Notes under the pieces: model-generated | Databases searched by the model: none | What the model saw: the letters and a program-made list of their open reading frames with translations, nothing else | Told to the model about the DNA's origin: nothing | Made by a program: the position numbers and the translations under genes | From: Mytilisepta virgata | Taxonomy: Eukaryota > Mollusca > Bivalvia > Mytilida > Mytilidae | Assembly (NCBI GenBank): GCA_028015205.1 | Contig: CM051511.1 | Location: 31,922,001 to 31,986,000 of the forward strand | DNA: 64,000 bases | Direction: 5' to 3' | Shown here: piece by piece, positions 1 to 13,100 of the stretch | Position numbering within the stretch: position 1 is the stretch's first letter | Layout of the letters: each line of letters starts with the position of its first letter

Positions 1-361
1 GAACCTGTAATAATAAAGTTTTAACGTGATTTAAAGGAATTCAGTTACTGCTGAAGGGTGGTTACTACTATTCAAATAAAATATAAATTTTAATGCAAAA
101 ATATGAATATACATTTCATAGAAAATTTTCATGCTTCTTATTTCACAATTTTCATCATAAATGTCTTGTCCAATTTCTTTTTCTATCAAGGAATATTTTC
201 TGCCATGCATACATTTATTTTAAACGTAAGCAAACACAAGTTTGACCAATATTGTAAAATCAAGAATATCCCATTCAAACTATGGGAGTTTCCTTCGATT
301 TCTCGGCAAAGAAATTCAAAAGGTTTAGTGATACGGCAAAACTTACACAATGTGTTACTAC

Positions 362-452
362 CACAAACTGAAAGAGTTTGTGTGGTTCCTTCTTTTATCG
401 TCGTTCTCTGTACTGTTGCAGCATATGTAGTTGCTCTCACTGTTTCCTTCTC
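362..452 (-). CDS. Candidate further exon of the VWDE-like gene (uncertain)
   Basis: On the minus strand an acceptor (catgtcag) precedes an open stretch that reads GEGNSESNYICC followed by a short polar linker and a Trp near a GTAGTA donor. This resembles the short Cys-pair module that follows the 'VSNDG' module in VWDE proteins. It needs an incoming phase of 1, but the preceding supported exon (948-1184) ends in phase 0. Either an exon between them was missed, or this stretch is used in another frame, or it is not an exon. No convincing linking exon was seen in 453-947. Confidence 0.28.
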
Positions 453-947
453 CTGACATGTGGGCTTTAAATTGGAAGATGTATGAAATAAAAGAGTTAT
501 TCGTCCAATGTGTGAATGTTTCTTTTTCTCCCGTCAAAAAGTCGTATAACAAGGGCATTGTTTACATAACCTCAAAATATATCTTTAAAATCTGTTTATT
601 ATATAAAAGGGGGTACAATTAAATAGTCTGTAGTGAAACGATTTTTGAAGCAAATCGTATAACATGGGATTACATTCCAAATAAAATTTAAAACTGAAGA
701 CCCAGAGGACTATGTGTGACAAAAAATGACTGTCACCAATCATAAGTTCTTCTAACTAGACTTCTTAATAGATAACACAGGGGTGTCTTATCTGGCGGTT
801 AATTACATGTATATATGTTTTGACTTTGTTTATGAAAGGGCATTTCATTGTGCCCTTTTAGGCCTTGATATACAGTGATCTCCAATATATAGGTTCCCAT
901 TAGAGTAATTTTGACTACATAAATCTTTAGTAAAAAAATACACAAAC

Positions 948-1184
948 CTGGCACTGAAGACTAGATATATTGCACTTCAAGCATGTGTTGTCATAGATAA
1001 TACATGTAACATTTTCACTGAAGTTTGTTCCATCGTTCGATACACTCAAATCGTATCCTTCAGGAGTAGTAGTCAAATTTGATCCCAAATCAGGGTCTAG
1101 ATCACAGGACACCACAAATGTATTTTGATATTTTGCCTTGGTAATGTTAGTATCTGAGGTGTAAACTTTTTGCTCGCCTCTGAC
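948..1184 (-). CDS. VWDE-like: VWDE-like gene exon 16
   Basis: 79 codons, phase 0 to 0, with acceptor tttttag and donor GTTTGT. It encodes the VWDE C-terminal module: VVSCDLDPDLG, then GYDLSVSNDGTNFSE, then a Cys cluster (CLKCNISSLQCQ). The 'VSNDG' motif is a strong family marker. Confidence 0.85.
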
Positions 1185-4100
1185 CTAAAAATGAATGGAT
1201 AAAGTATGCATATTACATTTTATAAATTTCATGAACGATTGTTTAGCTCTGATGAATAGCTTTAGCAATTCATGATATTCATTCTTATCAATATCAGTAT
1301 AATAAAACTATAGATGACTTAAGGTTAATGTATGAATAATGCAGGTAATACTTGAAAATAATGCAAAAAAAACCTTCATGGTGTTTTTATTAGTCTTTAA
1401 TTTGGAGTTCGACATAGTCACATCAAGATCAAGAGGGCTGTAACTTTAGGTAGTATTACTTACTGCAGAGAATATTAAAGCAGTGATATATAATAATGTG
1501 TTATATTCCTTGCAAATTTCACTAGAACTGAAATAAATAGATGTAATTACCATATTGTTATATATTAGGGAGCCACAATTGGATATGTTTTGGCAGGTTT
1601 TTCCACGATACAATTAATGTTGCATGCATGAACAACTGTGTTGTAACGGAATTGTTAAAAGAATGGTTATTTCTTAAATTATTTAAAATAAGTAAACATA
1701 TTACTATATTCATTTTACAATAAACCCACCTCCCCTCCCCAAGATCATTAAACAGACACCCCTTACGATGTGTACCTTGAAATGTTGTCTTTTACACCAT
1801 ACATCTGTTGATCTGAATATTCCTTTTATGTTTGTTCTCTCACATATCTGATTAAGTGCGCAACATACCCCTCCATTTGGTATCCTTATATTATCTGGGG
1901 GTACATTTATCTCTTGGGAACAATCGTCACCAATGAATCCATCATAACATTCACAAACACCTAAAAACAAAACTGATTAAGGTGAACAATAGTATATCAA
2001 TTACTTAAATCCATTGATTTATATTCACATAAACAATAGCATAAAAGAGAACAAAACATAAATAAAGTAACATCAAAGTGTCAAGATAATCTGATTTAGC
2101 ACAGACACAAGAGTTGTGTTAGGCTTAAACCGGTTTATATCCCCACCTATCCTGACTCTGTGTTGTGTAAAACAGACCATTTTAAAATATTAAATGTCAA
2201 ATCTATTTGTAAGTATATCTTATTTATTTGTTAGTTTGAGATTTCTTTATTTGTTTCTCATTCCTTTTGTTTTTATCATGCTGTATTTTCAATGTTTTCA
2301 ATATTTTTCGTTCATTTTTCTTCAAAGAATAGATAAGTTTGTGAGAATGTTCAAGATATATGCATTGTTTTTACTTTCATAAAGCATTTCCTGGGAATAT
2401 ACTGTTATCATATAAATCAAATTTGAGCAGAACACGAATATTCTCCAGAATTACATTACATCTCTCCTGGTTTGTGATGAGAAAACACATTACTAGTGCT
2501 TTTGTTTTTTTTTCTGTTCTGTATCTTACGCAATGTTATGTAGGCATTTCGTTTTCGTTTCGTATAATATTATGTAAAAATACTGAATGATCTGCCCTGA
2601 AAACATGAGAAGATTCAAAGTACTAAACAATTATTTTTCAGTATGATGTCTCTCAATTATAGTAATTTTTCTGGTCTTCAGGATTTTAAACATAGTTTAG
2701 ACAGATTAAAACGTAACGTTCAAGGAGAAATCCGAGGCTCTTGTTATGCGTGCGAAGATGATAAACTAACCTCATCATGAGTATACAAAAGAGGACAAAT
2801 ATACCTAAGGAGCAAATCAAAATTCGTAATCCATTGGACAGACAAATCCGGGAAGACAAATGAACAACCACAAGCACAAGAAATTAACACTGCAAACTAT
2901 AAAAACCAATGAACAACACGAACTCCTATAAAAACCAGGAGTGAACTTATGTGCTCCGGAAGGGTAGGAGTTCCTGCTCCGTATACGACCCCCGTCGTGA
3001 CGTTCAACAAAGCAAATCCAGTGGAAGTCACAAATCGGTGGAGGCACATAAAATGTTACGACAGTTGGGACAGGTCCAACATCATCTTAGATATTGGAAC
3101 ACTGTAACCGCCAATCAATTTGCGATGACGACCGTAAAATTACCTAAGTGATGACATAAACTTATCCCTGATAAAACCCTGGTTATGAAGCTTTTATGAA
3201 AAATAAGCATGTTAATTATCTTACCTGACTTGCATGTTCCATTTTTACTACAATTGTTTGGACATAATTGGCTAATAATGTTTTCTAAAATATTATCATT
3301 TTTCAAGGTTTCATTTTTTAATACTTCTATTAATATTCTGGTTTGTATTGTTCCAACTGTATCCTCGACAAATCCTGTATCTGCAGTGATCTGGAAATAT
3401 ACAAAATCAAACAACAAAACAAATAACAGTAAACCGGTCAACAATGACATACCAATGAATCTCCCAACAGACCAAGATAAACACAAATACAAAACATAAT
3501 CAGGATTGTATGACAGTGAATAATGGTTTGGTTAAACATATTTCATGGTACACAAATCCCCCTATCTGAAACATACTATAAAAGCTGATACATAATGATA
3601 ACCCAAAAGGTCACCGCTTCTGAGAACTGTAACGATTGGTTGGGGGGTACATAATTTAGATACATGTATTAGGGTCAAGAATGCAAGTATTACGAAAGCA
3701 CCCGTCCATATTTATAAATATATACTATAAACAAAAACTCTTGAAAATCAAAGTTACAATTGGTAGACTAAATCAAGATAAGGTCAAATGTGCCTACGAG
3801 AGCTAAACTCATTTTACAATACAAATTAATGAATATAACGTACAATGTACTTGATTTGAACCGTTGCTATATAGGTACCGTATTGTGGACAAATCAAGTT
3901 GCTAAATCCACATCATTTAATCCGTGACGAATATTTTAACAAATAATGAAATAATATGAAAAATATCACAATTATACTGATTTTTCATCTCATTTTGTCC
4001 TGATACATGATATTTGAAACTGTCGATTGTTAGAGGACAAATACACCTAAGTCGCAAACCAAAAACACGCAATCCATAAGACAAACAAACCAGGTAAAAC

Positions 4101-7100
4101 AAATAAACAACCACAAGCACAAGCACAACAAATAAACATGAAAACTAGAACATGAGCTCATATAAAATCCAGGAGTGAATTCATGTACTCCGGAAGAGTA
4201 TGCAGTTCCTGCGCCGTATACGGCACACACTCAATCCGGTGGTAGTCACAAATTGATGCAGGTACATGAAATGTTACCACAGTGGGAACAAGTCTAGCGC
4301 CATCTTAGATATTTGAACACTGTAACTGTCAATCAATTCGTAATGACGACCGAAGTGATGGCATCAACTTATCCCTGATAAGACCCTAGTTAAGCAGCTT
4401 TTGTAACGGCAGTAATCCTCTATGTCAAAATATTATACTTTATAATAAATACTTCTGAAATCTCAAAGTTATTATATCAAATCTTTTTATCATTAACATC
4501 AGTCAGCTGAATATATATGAATGATTTATTTCTGTTGATAAATACAACATTCAAAATATAAATCGTAAGGTGGCGCCTTCTCTTACAATGTTCACATAAG
4601 TCTGAACTCGTTAAATCCAATCTGCAGGGCAATCTGTGTATGACAATGTTGGATTTGTGTGTGTTTGTGTTGTTTTAAATGTTTCAAATTCAAAGGTTGT
4701 TCCAGTAAGGAACAATTATGGCCTAAAATACAGAACGCGCATGTAAGTTTATATTATAAAAATATGTATAAGTTTTCAGCTTCCTCATGCAAAGTAAACT
4801 TTCAATATTGATTGAAAGGTAAATTTAATAACTGTTTAATTTGTGCTTAACAATACATTCGTAAAATAAACTTTTTCTTTCAAAAAAACACGGATGTAAC
4901 TATGTAGATACATGTAGTAAAAATACAAAATTGGACTTCGAAGCACAAACGCAAGACATTTAGAACCTCTAACGAATTTGAAGAAGACTAAACTATGGTG
5001 CTTTCCGATCTGCAGGAAGTACTCTTCCCAAGCCATATGCAACTCAGGGGGCATTTTTTCTAAACATTCAACAAATTGACTGTATCTCCAGCGTTAACGG
5101 TTGTAAAAGAAACAATTTTGCAAATACGATCGAAATAATTGTAAGAGCCGTTTGTTTTTACCAAGAAAAAAAATCTAGAGTACCCGAATATCATCTTTAC
5201 AGGATTCGATAAAGGCTCCATCATTTACATCTGCCAATTCTCCAAACATATCCTCGGGAATTGCTTCATGAATACGCTTTCTACATATTTCCTCGGCATT
5301 AGTTTCATTCCATCCATCCCTAAATACTGGTTCCTGAAATCAGTTTCATTAAATTTGTTACGTTATGTATTTATGCGTTATCATTTACATGTACGTGCAA
5401 CAAATGTCGAAGTGATAAGAAATAATGGGAACTCAAAAAGACCGAAAATAAAAGTTTTGGAGAGCTCATAATAGGTGGCCAATTAAAATGTAACTTTTAA
5501 TTGCTAATGAAAAACGTAGTTGAACGTCTAAGATGGAAGAAAGGAAGTGATCATGCATGGATCCTAGAAATATTTTAATTTATGAGCATCCATGAGTCTG
5601 GATAGTTTTGGAAAAACAAGCGCATATTAAAATAAGTAATTATTAGATTCTAGATACTATTCCATCCTGCAACTTCATGAACTACATTAAAAAAAAGTTC
5701 AGTACATGTATTTGGAAACGCACTGATCTCCCATTCACTGTGGAGACGTAATTTTATTGAAAAATAAATTTGGAAAAATAAACAATCAACCGATGTCCCA
5801 TAGAAACACGGAAACTATGTAAAGGTGAAAATATCATGATCAAGACAATGGAAATTGAATACTAAAGAGAGTACGATTGAACAGAAGAGAAATATTGAGA
5901 GTTAAAAATAGACATTTCAAAGGAAAATATCAGTTACGTGTATGTGACAGACAGTACTTGGTGACCTAATGTGTGACAGACAGTGCTTGGTGACCTAATG
6001 TGCTAGACCTTACAGTTCCATTCCTGTCATCATCGTCGAAATCCAGTGGTTCTTCATCTGTATCTTTCTCAGTTGTATTCTGACCATTTCCATTTTGTGT
6101 CCGAAAAATGGATGTACATGACTCGGCGTAACCACACTGAGGTGTATAAAATAAGTCGTAACATGTACAATAACCATCCTGAGTGGCATTATTTTCATTC
6201 GTAATATTTCTATCTTCTTCCGATGCTTCAGATAAAAAAGATGGATCAGAAACGAATAGTTGCTCATCTTTCATAGTGTTAGGATCTATCCTGCAAAGTT
6301 TTTGGAAAGAAATTTACATTTAATACATGTATAAAGTTATTTTATTATTATGCAGCACGTAATTAGAACATGCAGTTACCATTACCTTTATAACAGTATT
6401 CAGTAACAAACATTTGTATGACCTTAATCAAAACACTTGCAAATTTGATTTATGACGTTTTTCAAAACATTTTGTTATCAATATGTAATTTAATAAACGA
6501 AGAAGTTAAAAATATATAAAATCAATGTGAATTTCAAAAATAAGAAAATGAATGCAATTAGGAATACAACAATGAGATGGTCAAACCTCCAAGATCTTGC
6601 AAAGCTGAGTAAATTCTGTATTACACCAAGTTCCCGATGATTATAATCATCGCTGATGTCTCTTGTGATTCCCGTAAAACCACATAAGCCTTTTGCTGTA
6701 TGTACGTCATAAATTGATGGTTTTATTGAAATCCGTGAAATAAATCCATTTCTATAGCTATAATGAAAATATATTTCTGTTCCAATTGGTAGAATTATCT
6801 AAAAATAAATAATAGAAATATTTCATTTTTATGTTAAAATCTTTAATTCGAGCTAGTTTTACGAGTACAATTTGACCTCACTATCGAGACTCTATATTTT
6901 GTATCCATTTTTGACATCATCTACAATTTTGATAGATGAGTCTAAATCACACCGAAAGGGAGAAATATAATGTACATTTAAATGATGCTTTTGGTCAGGG
7001 CAGTAAAACGAATTCAGCTATTGTTTATATCGGCAGATACGAACTAAAGATTAATTATATGTCAATCAATTTTGATAATCGGCACCTCGTTATTAATTCC

Positions 7101-10100
7101 CAAAAATATTGCAAATCCAACAAACACAATATTGTATATAACGTTCATGCACGGTTTGATTTGGGTACATAGACATTCGTCTGTTTATTCTAATAGCGAG
7201 AAACCTTCTCGGTGGTCTCTTTGTAACACCCTCGCCTCGAGCGCGATATGGCGTGGTTTTGATCCCCGGCCGGATCAAATCAAAGACATTAAGACTGGTA
7301 TTTGCTGCTTCTCCACCAAGCATAATGCTTCTGGGAGTAAGAGCAAAGGTCTGATCGGCTCGGAATCCGTATAATGTGTCTTCTCAGGACTGTTACCCCG
7401 TGAGAAGCACGTTAAAATTCCGGCCTAGCACGTCAGTCCAGCAGTATAAATCAGGGTTTATCTTCATAATACATCAACATGTTCTCGTCCTCCAAATTGC
7501 CACAGGACTTTAAACAATAATTAATCCATTCATCAATCTATCCAAATAGCGAGATAATTCGGTAAGGTTTTAAGATGAATACACATCTGACTTACATCGC
7601 TGCAAACGCATGCAATGTATTGCAAATACCTAGCAATTCTTTTGAAAAATTGTATATACCTTGTATTTATTATTCCTCTGTTCTAGTACAAAATCATTCT
7701 CATCAGCTATATTCATTCTCGTTATCGGCGGTCTCTGCATTTGGGTATGCCATCTGGAAAGTTTCTTACATGCTCTAAATACATAAAGTGAATATCTACT
7801 TCTAACTGCTATTCCACAATGACAAGCTGACTTATACCATCCAAAACCGCAATTGGAAAAAAGTGCATGAACCTTTTAAAAAAAGATAGTATTTTACAAT
7901 TAGCAGGAAAACATATTTCTGACAATATACGACTAACAATTTTCTTTAATAGAATGGTTCTAAGGCACAAGAGTCCAGATTCCATAATTTATACGAAATT
8001 GTGTGACATGCATGGTAAAAACATCCTATAAACTAAAGACATATATTGTTTAAGAGAGTCACCATGTATTGTTATTCCATATAGAAAGAATTTTTTCTGA
8101 CACTGACTTTATCCAGTTTGTTATTGGACGAACCCGATTTGTTCACCTTTTTACTAAGTTTTAAACAGATTTACTGCTTTTTATAATGGTTGTCGTGATA
8201 CATGTTGATATATAAAGAAATTACAGAGATATTAATATATAAAAACAGAATTCTTCAAATAACACATTTGTTATTTTATTTGAATCAAACAGGAACAATT
8301 ACCCAATAAGGTCCTTTATCATTTCTGTATATCACAAATTCACCAATCTCCATATAGTCGTAATTCCGTCCATCGTAAGTCTGAATGTGTGGATCATTCC
8401 AAGATTGGCACAGCCTGTAGGTCATAATACTATCCTTATCTAATACATTTATCTACAGAATAATTGATAAAAATCTCTATAGTAACAACAAGCAGAGTAA
8501 GATTTGTTTTCTCTTAAATGATACCAATGCATGGAGAGAGAATACTCTTATAAATATATTACATTACATTATCAATTATAACATGTATAATCTAGGCCAC
8601 ACCAAATTGATTTAAGTTCCTTGGATTTCACCGCTGCGCTTTTCGGACCTAAATTTTAAGAAAAAACTTTTCTGCCGCCGTAACTTCATTTTGCAAAAAT
8701 GCTGAGAATATTCCTCAAATTCTTCGTTTTGTAAGAAATTGAAAATAAAAAGTGTTCACTGCTCCTGAAATTTGGTAAAAAATAAGATTTTTTTTCCATT
8801 TTTTTGCAATATTTTTGTTAAAAAAAGTTGTGCCGCACGTAAATTTGATCTTAGCCTGAAAAAAACTAGTTCTCAAGAAAAAATAATTAAAATTAAAATT
8901 TCGCTCGCTCGCACCTATTTGTTGACATAAAAAAACCAAAGAACTAAAAATCACTTTGGTGTGGCCTTATGTCTTATATGCTTTTCATTCCTTTAGTTAT
9001 ACGTATTTGTTTCGTTATGTTCCATTCTCATAAATTTGTCTTTTCCTATGTATTTCAAATTTATGGACTTTTCTCATTATTTTGTCTGTCTCTTCGATAT
9101 ACTACCTCTTTTTGATTCCACACATGACCAAGAACTTTTTTAAGGAAACTGTTTTTGTCCGTAAAATCTAGGGGCAATACCATTAATGTAATAAAAAATG
9201 TAAGTTTCCATTTATATAATAATTACTATCACAGTAGAATCAAAACGTTTTTTTTTTCTTTGGTTAAATAAATGTAGCTGTGCTTAGTATGTAAGAAAGT
9301 GATGGAAACATTAAAGCAGAAACATGGAGGTCATAATGACGACGTAACGTGAAAGATGGGTTAATATGCTAAATAAATTTCTCCAATATGTAATTTATCA
9401 AATATTCTTTTTCAAGTCTTTGTCACATGGACGGAATGAGAAAACAAACCTTTATCAAAGGAACTTCAAGGTTTTTCCACATTGCTTTTGTTGTTTCAGG
9501 TCTACTTTCTATTTTTATGTAGGCTGTTCGAGGAGCTTGATTATACAGTCCGTCGCTTACACCTTCCACTTGTACATGCTTTTTCTCATTCCAGTCAATG
9601 CTTCGAATTTTCATTCCACAAAAATCTGCTTTCAGAACTATGTCCCTCTTTTCATTGGTACATGTACTTGTATTGGGTTGAAAGATATATACAGGTTGGA
9701 TACAGTGGGCAGTTCTGTTGAGATTATTTGTTGTGTTACAACCGACAGGTACAGTTGGTGTAAAAATAATATTAATTGATTCCCCTTCTAGAATACTATA
9801 TTCATCATTTTCCGGCTGAAAAGTAAAAATTAGTTAATTATTATAATATATACCAGTCCCGTAGAGATTTAATATACTAATAAAACAGTGCTACTAAATG
9901 AGTATTTTCGTCATGATCTCGCATTGTGTCCAAGTAACTACACGGTGATCAAAGTTCAGGGGCCAACTATTAATAAAATAACCAAGAGACAAAGACAAAC
10001 CCGGGACATGTAAGAACGAGGACATACAAACAAGAAAATCATAACATAAAAAAACTAAAAATATAAATAAATGATGAGCTACGTATAACCACCAAAGAAA

Positions 10101-13100
10101 AGGGGGTGAATTCAGGTGGTCTGGACTGGTAGGCGGTGACTGTCTCTTATAAAACACCCGTACTGTGCTCATTCAAAATCCAGTATGATGCCATCTTCAG
10201 TGGAGAAAAAAAAATAAAATTAGACAGGACGGAAGCGTTTAGTTTTTATGTGGGGAAATGATATTCATTAAAGATGACAGGTTCGTGATGACGACTGTTG
10301 AAATTTTGGGGTATGATTTCACTCTTGAACCAAATATCCCTGTTTGAGTATCTTTTGTTTCCGTTTTGTTTTCTGGCCACAAGGCAAGGAACGCGCGGAA
10401 ATGTAAACAGCACAAGACATTGCCTCTGGAATGTAGCTGATGAACGTGAAGTTTACAAATGGAAAAGTGAATGCATGTCGTTAACGTTTTCTGTTATCTA
10501 CTTTTGTTGTCAATTTCAAGGTTACTGTAGATATTCTTGTTTTTACTTACATATAATCCGGCTTTAAACACAGGACTGTAAAAAAATAAACTTGGAACTG
10601 AACCGTTGTAATATCTAAGTCTCACAGAACAGTTTACCTGAAAAACAAAATGAAAAGAAACATACTTGCGATTTGTATCAGTTTTAAAAACTCATATTGT
10701 CTGCAATGTCTTCGTGAGATACAGTTATACAATTTCGAAATAAGATGAAAGACGGGGGTAAGCGTTATGTGCAAGAGAAACTAACCCATGATATACTGGA
10801 ACATAATATTATATTGGACAATTTTTGTGACTTTCTTGCTTTAAGGTCTTCGACAATAGACTAAAGGAAAACAACCTACTGATAGACTCATTCGGCCGAT
10901 ACTATTCTTAAGGTGGTACCTAACACTACAGGGAGATAACTCTGTAAAATCAGCTAAATGTTGTTAAGGGAATATTAAGCTTTTCAATGATCAATATTAG
11001 TGTTTGTCAAACTGCTATACAATCAGTGTAATTTTTCGGATGAATTGGTTGGTTCAAATGTTTTGAAATTTTAAAATTTTTGTCAATGGGTCAAAGTAAA
11101 TACTTTGTCAAAATTTTATGAAAATTAAACGAGCCAAAATAATTTTAGTGAAAGTGTTGGGTACCACCTTAAAGTCTATCCTTAAAACAACAAGGAATAA
11201 GAAGCCATTACATCCCGGGCATTACGTGCATTGTGTTCTCCAAGAGCTGCAATGTATGTTGTCTGAATATTGATATTTTCAAACAAGAAAAGTGGTATGA
11301 CACGACAAATATCGCATTAATTACTACCTACCTCCATATTCATATGGTATTTGTCAATCCAATCTGTCTCTCGTAGATAGGAAATGTTGTCATCACGAAC
11401 AGGAACATTTTCCTCAATCTTTATCCTGTCGCCATTTATGGACCAATGCACATCAAAAAAATATGTTTCCTTTGATGTATAATTAAATTTACAAACAAAC
11501 ACCGGTAGTAAACTGGAGATTTGCCCGTTTATTCTATTTTCGTCATTTTTTACTTCGAGTAATTGGGCTTCAACAACTGGAGAAATAGTATCGCTCGGGG
11601 GCGTTGCTGAAAAAAGAACAGGAATTTCATAGATTTATGTACAAAATTGGTCCGAAATAGACGAAGATAAACTGAAAATCATATCTGTGACGAAAACGAT
11701 TTTTAAAATAAATTAGATATATTTAGTTTCTCAACATGTTGCTCTATCTTGCAAACATATTTTTGCAAACATTTTTTGACAACCGTAATAACTTGTGGAG
11801 CATAATAAGAAATGAAAGGTTGGTAAAATGTATTTCATAACTTTTACAAACAACAATAAAAATATCTCAGAATGTGTACTCGTTGTGATATTTTATGATC
11901 TACACATGTACGCAATTGTTTACGGAATACATTTTACTAGCCTAAGGTAACATATTATAACATGTACATGATATATTGGCCAATCAAAAACCTCTCTTCT
12001 GTATTCCAACATTTTGAAATATTACAATTCTAGACTTCCTGAATTCAATATTTTCAAATTTCTGCAATTCTACTTAACCTCCAATAGTTTCCAGTATCTT
12101 AATTTCTGACTGTATAATACTGATTTTGAAATATTTTCAATGTATTTAGACAAAGAAAATTCTGGAATTTAAGAATTTTTCAATATATTCCATATTTGCA
12201 GTACTGGACAATAATGGAAAGTCACATTAACGATTTTAATTAACCAATATTTGGTCACTTACATCATCTGCAATACTGGAAAAATGGTAAAAAACTGGTC
12301 CGGGAACGATTTATCTACTATTGAACAAAGGTACGAAAATGTATCGATAACCAGGTCATTTTCAAAATAGAATCGCACTATTTATGTAATATGGGAATAT
12401 AGTAAAACTGTAAATTTATAAACATATGTAACAAAGGGAACAACCAAAAAACACAACAACAAAAAAAAAAAGAAACATCACAATAACCATAACTATTTGC
12501 AATTCAATTCAATTCAATTAAAAGTTTCATTGAAAGTCGATGCATATCAAACAACATAATACAAGCTCTTCTGAGCTTTAAAAATAAAACATAACAATGA
12601 CGTATACATAGCATGCACAAAATACAGTTAAAATATGATAGCATACAAAGTACAGTTAAAATATGATAGCATACAAACATAATTGACTATCACGTGTCTA
12701 AATGCATGCATTGTTATGAAATGAATTTATATTGGTAAACAAAATAAAACCGTATTTAAAAGATAAGGAATAAATGACATAATGAAGGGACCATACAGAG
12801 ACCAGAAAAGGGTTCCATGCAGCAAACGCCACTATGGATTACTATTCAGGTCTCTGTATGTACGCCCATAATCATACCATCTAGCATTAGTTGACAGTTA
12901 AGTTAAAAAATTAAAAGCAACACATGATTTTTAAAATTCAGATTTCCTGGAAAAAAATTAACCTTTATTCAATTTATGATTAAGCTTCACATTATTTACA
13001 ATTTTGTATTTTTTTAAATGGACAATTTTTTCTGACTTCTCAAAGTGTTAGGATGACGATTTCATGATACTTGTACAAAATGAAAATTTTGCATAAAAAA

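Noticed and set aside
9366..9779. 137-codon plus-strand open frame
   Set aside because: Antisense shadow of exon 8 of the VWDE-like gene, which has far better protein and splice evidence.
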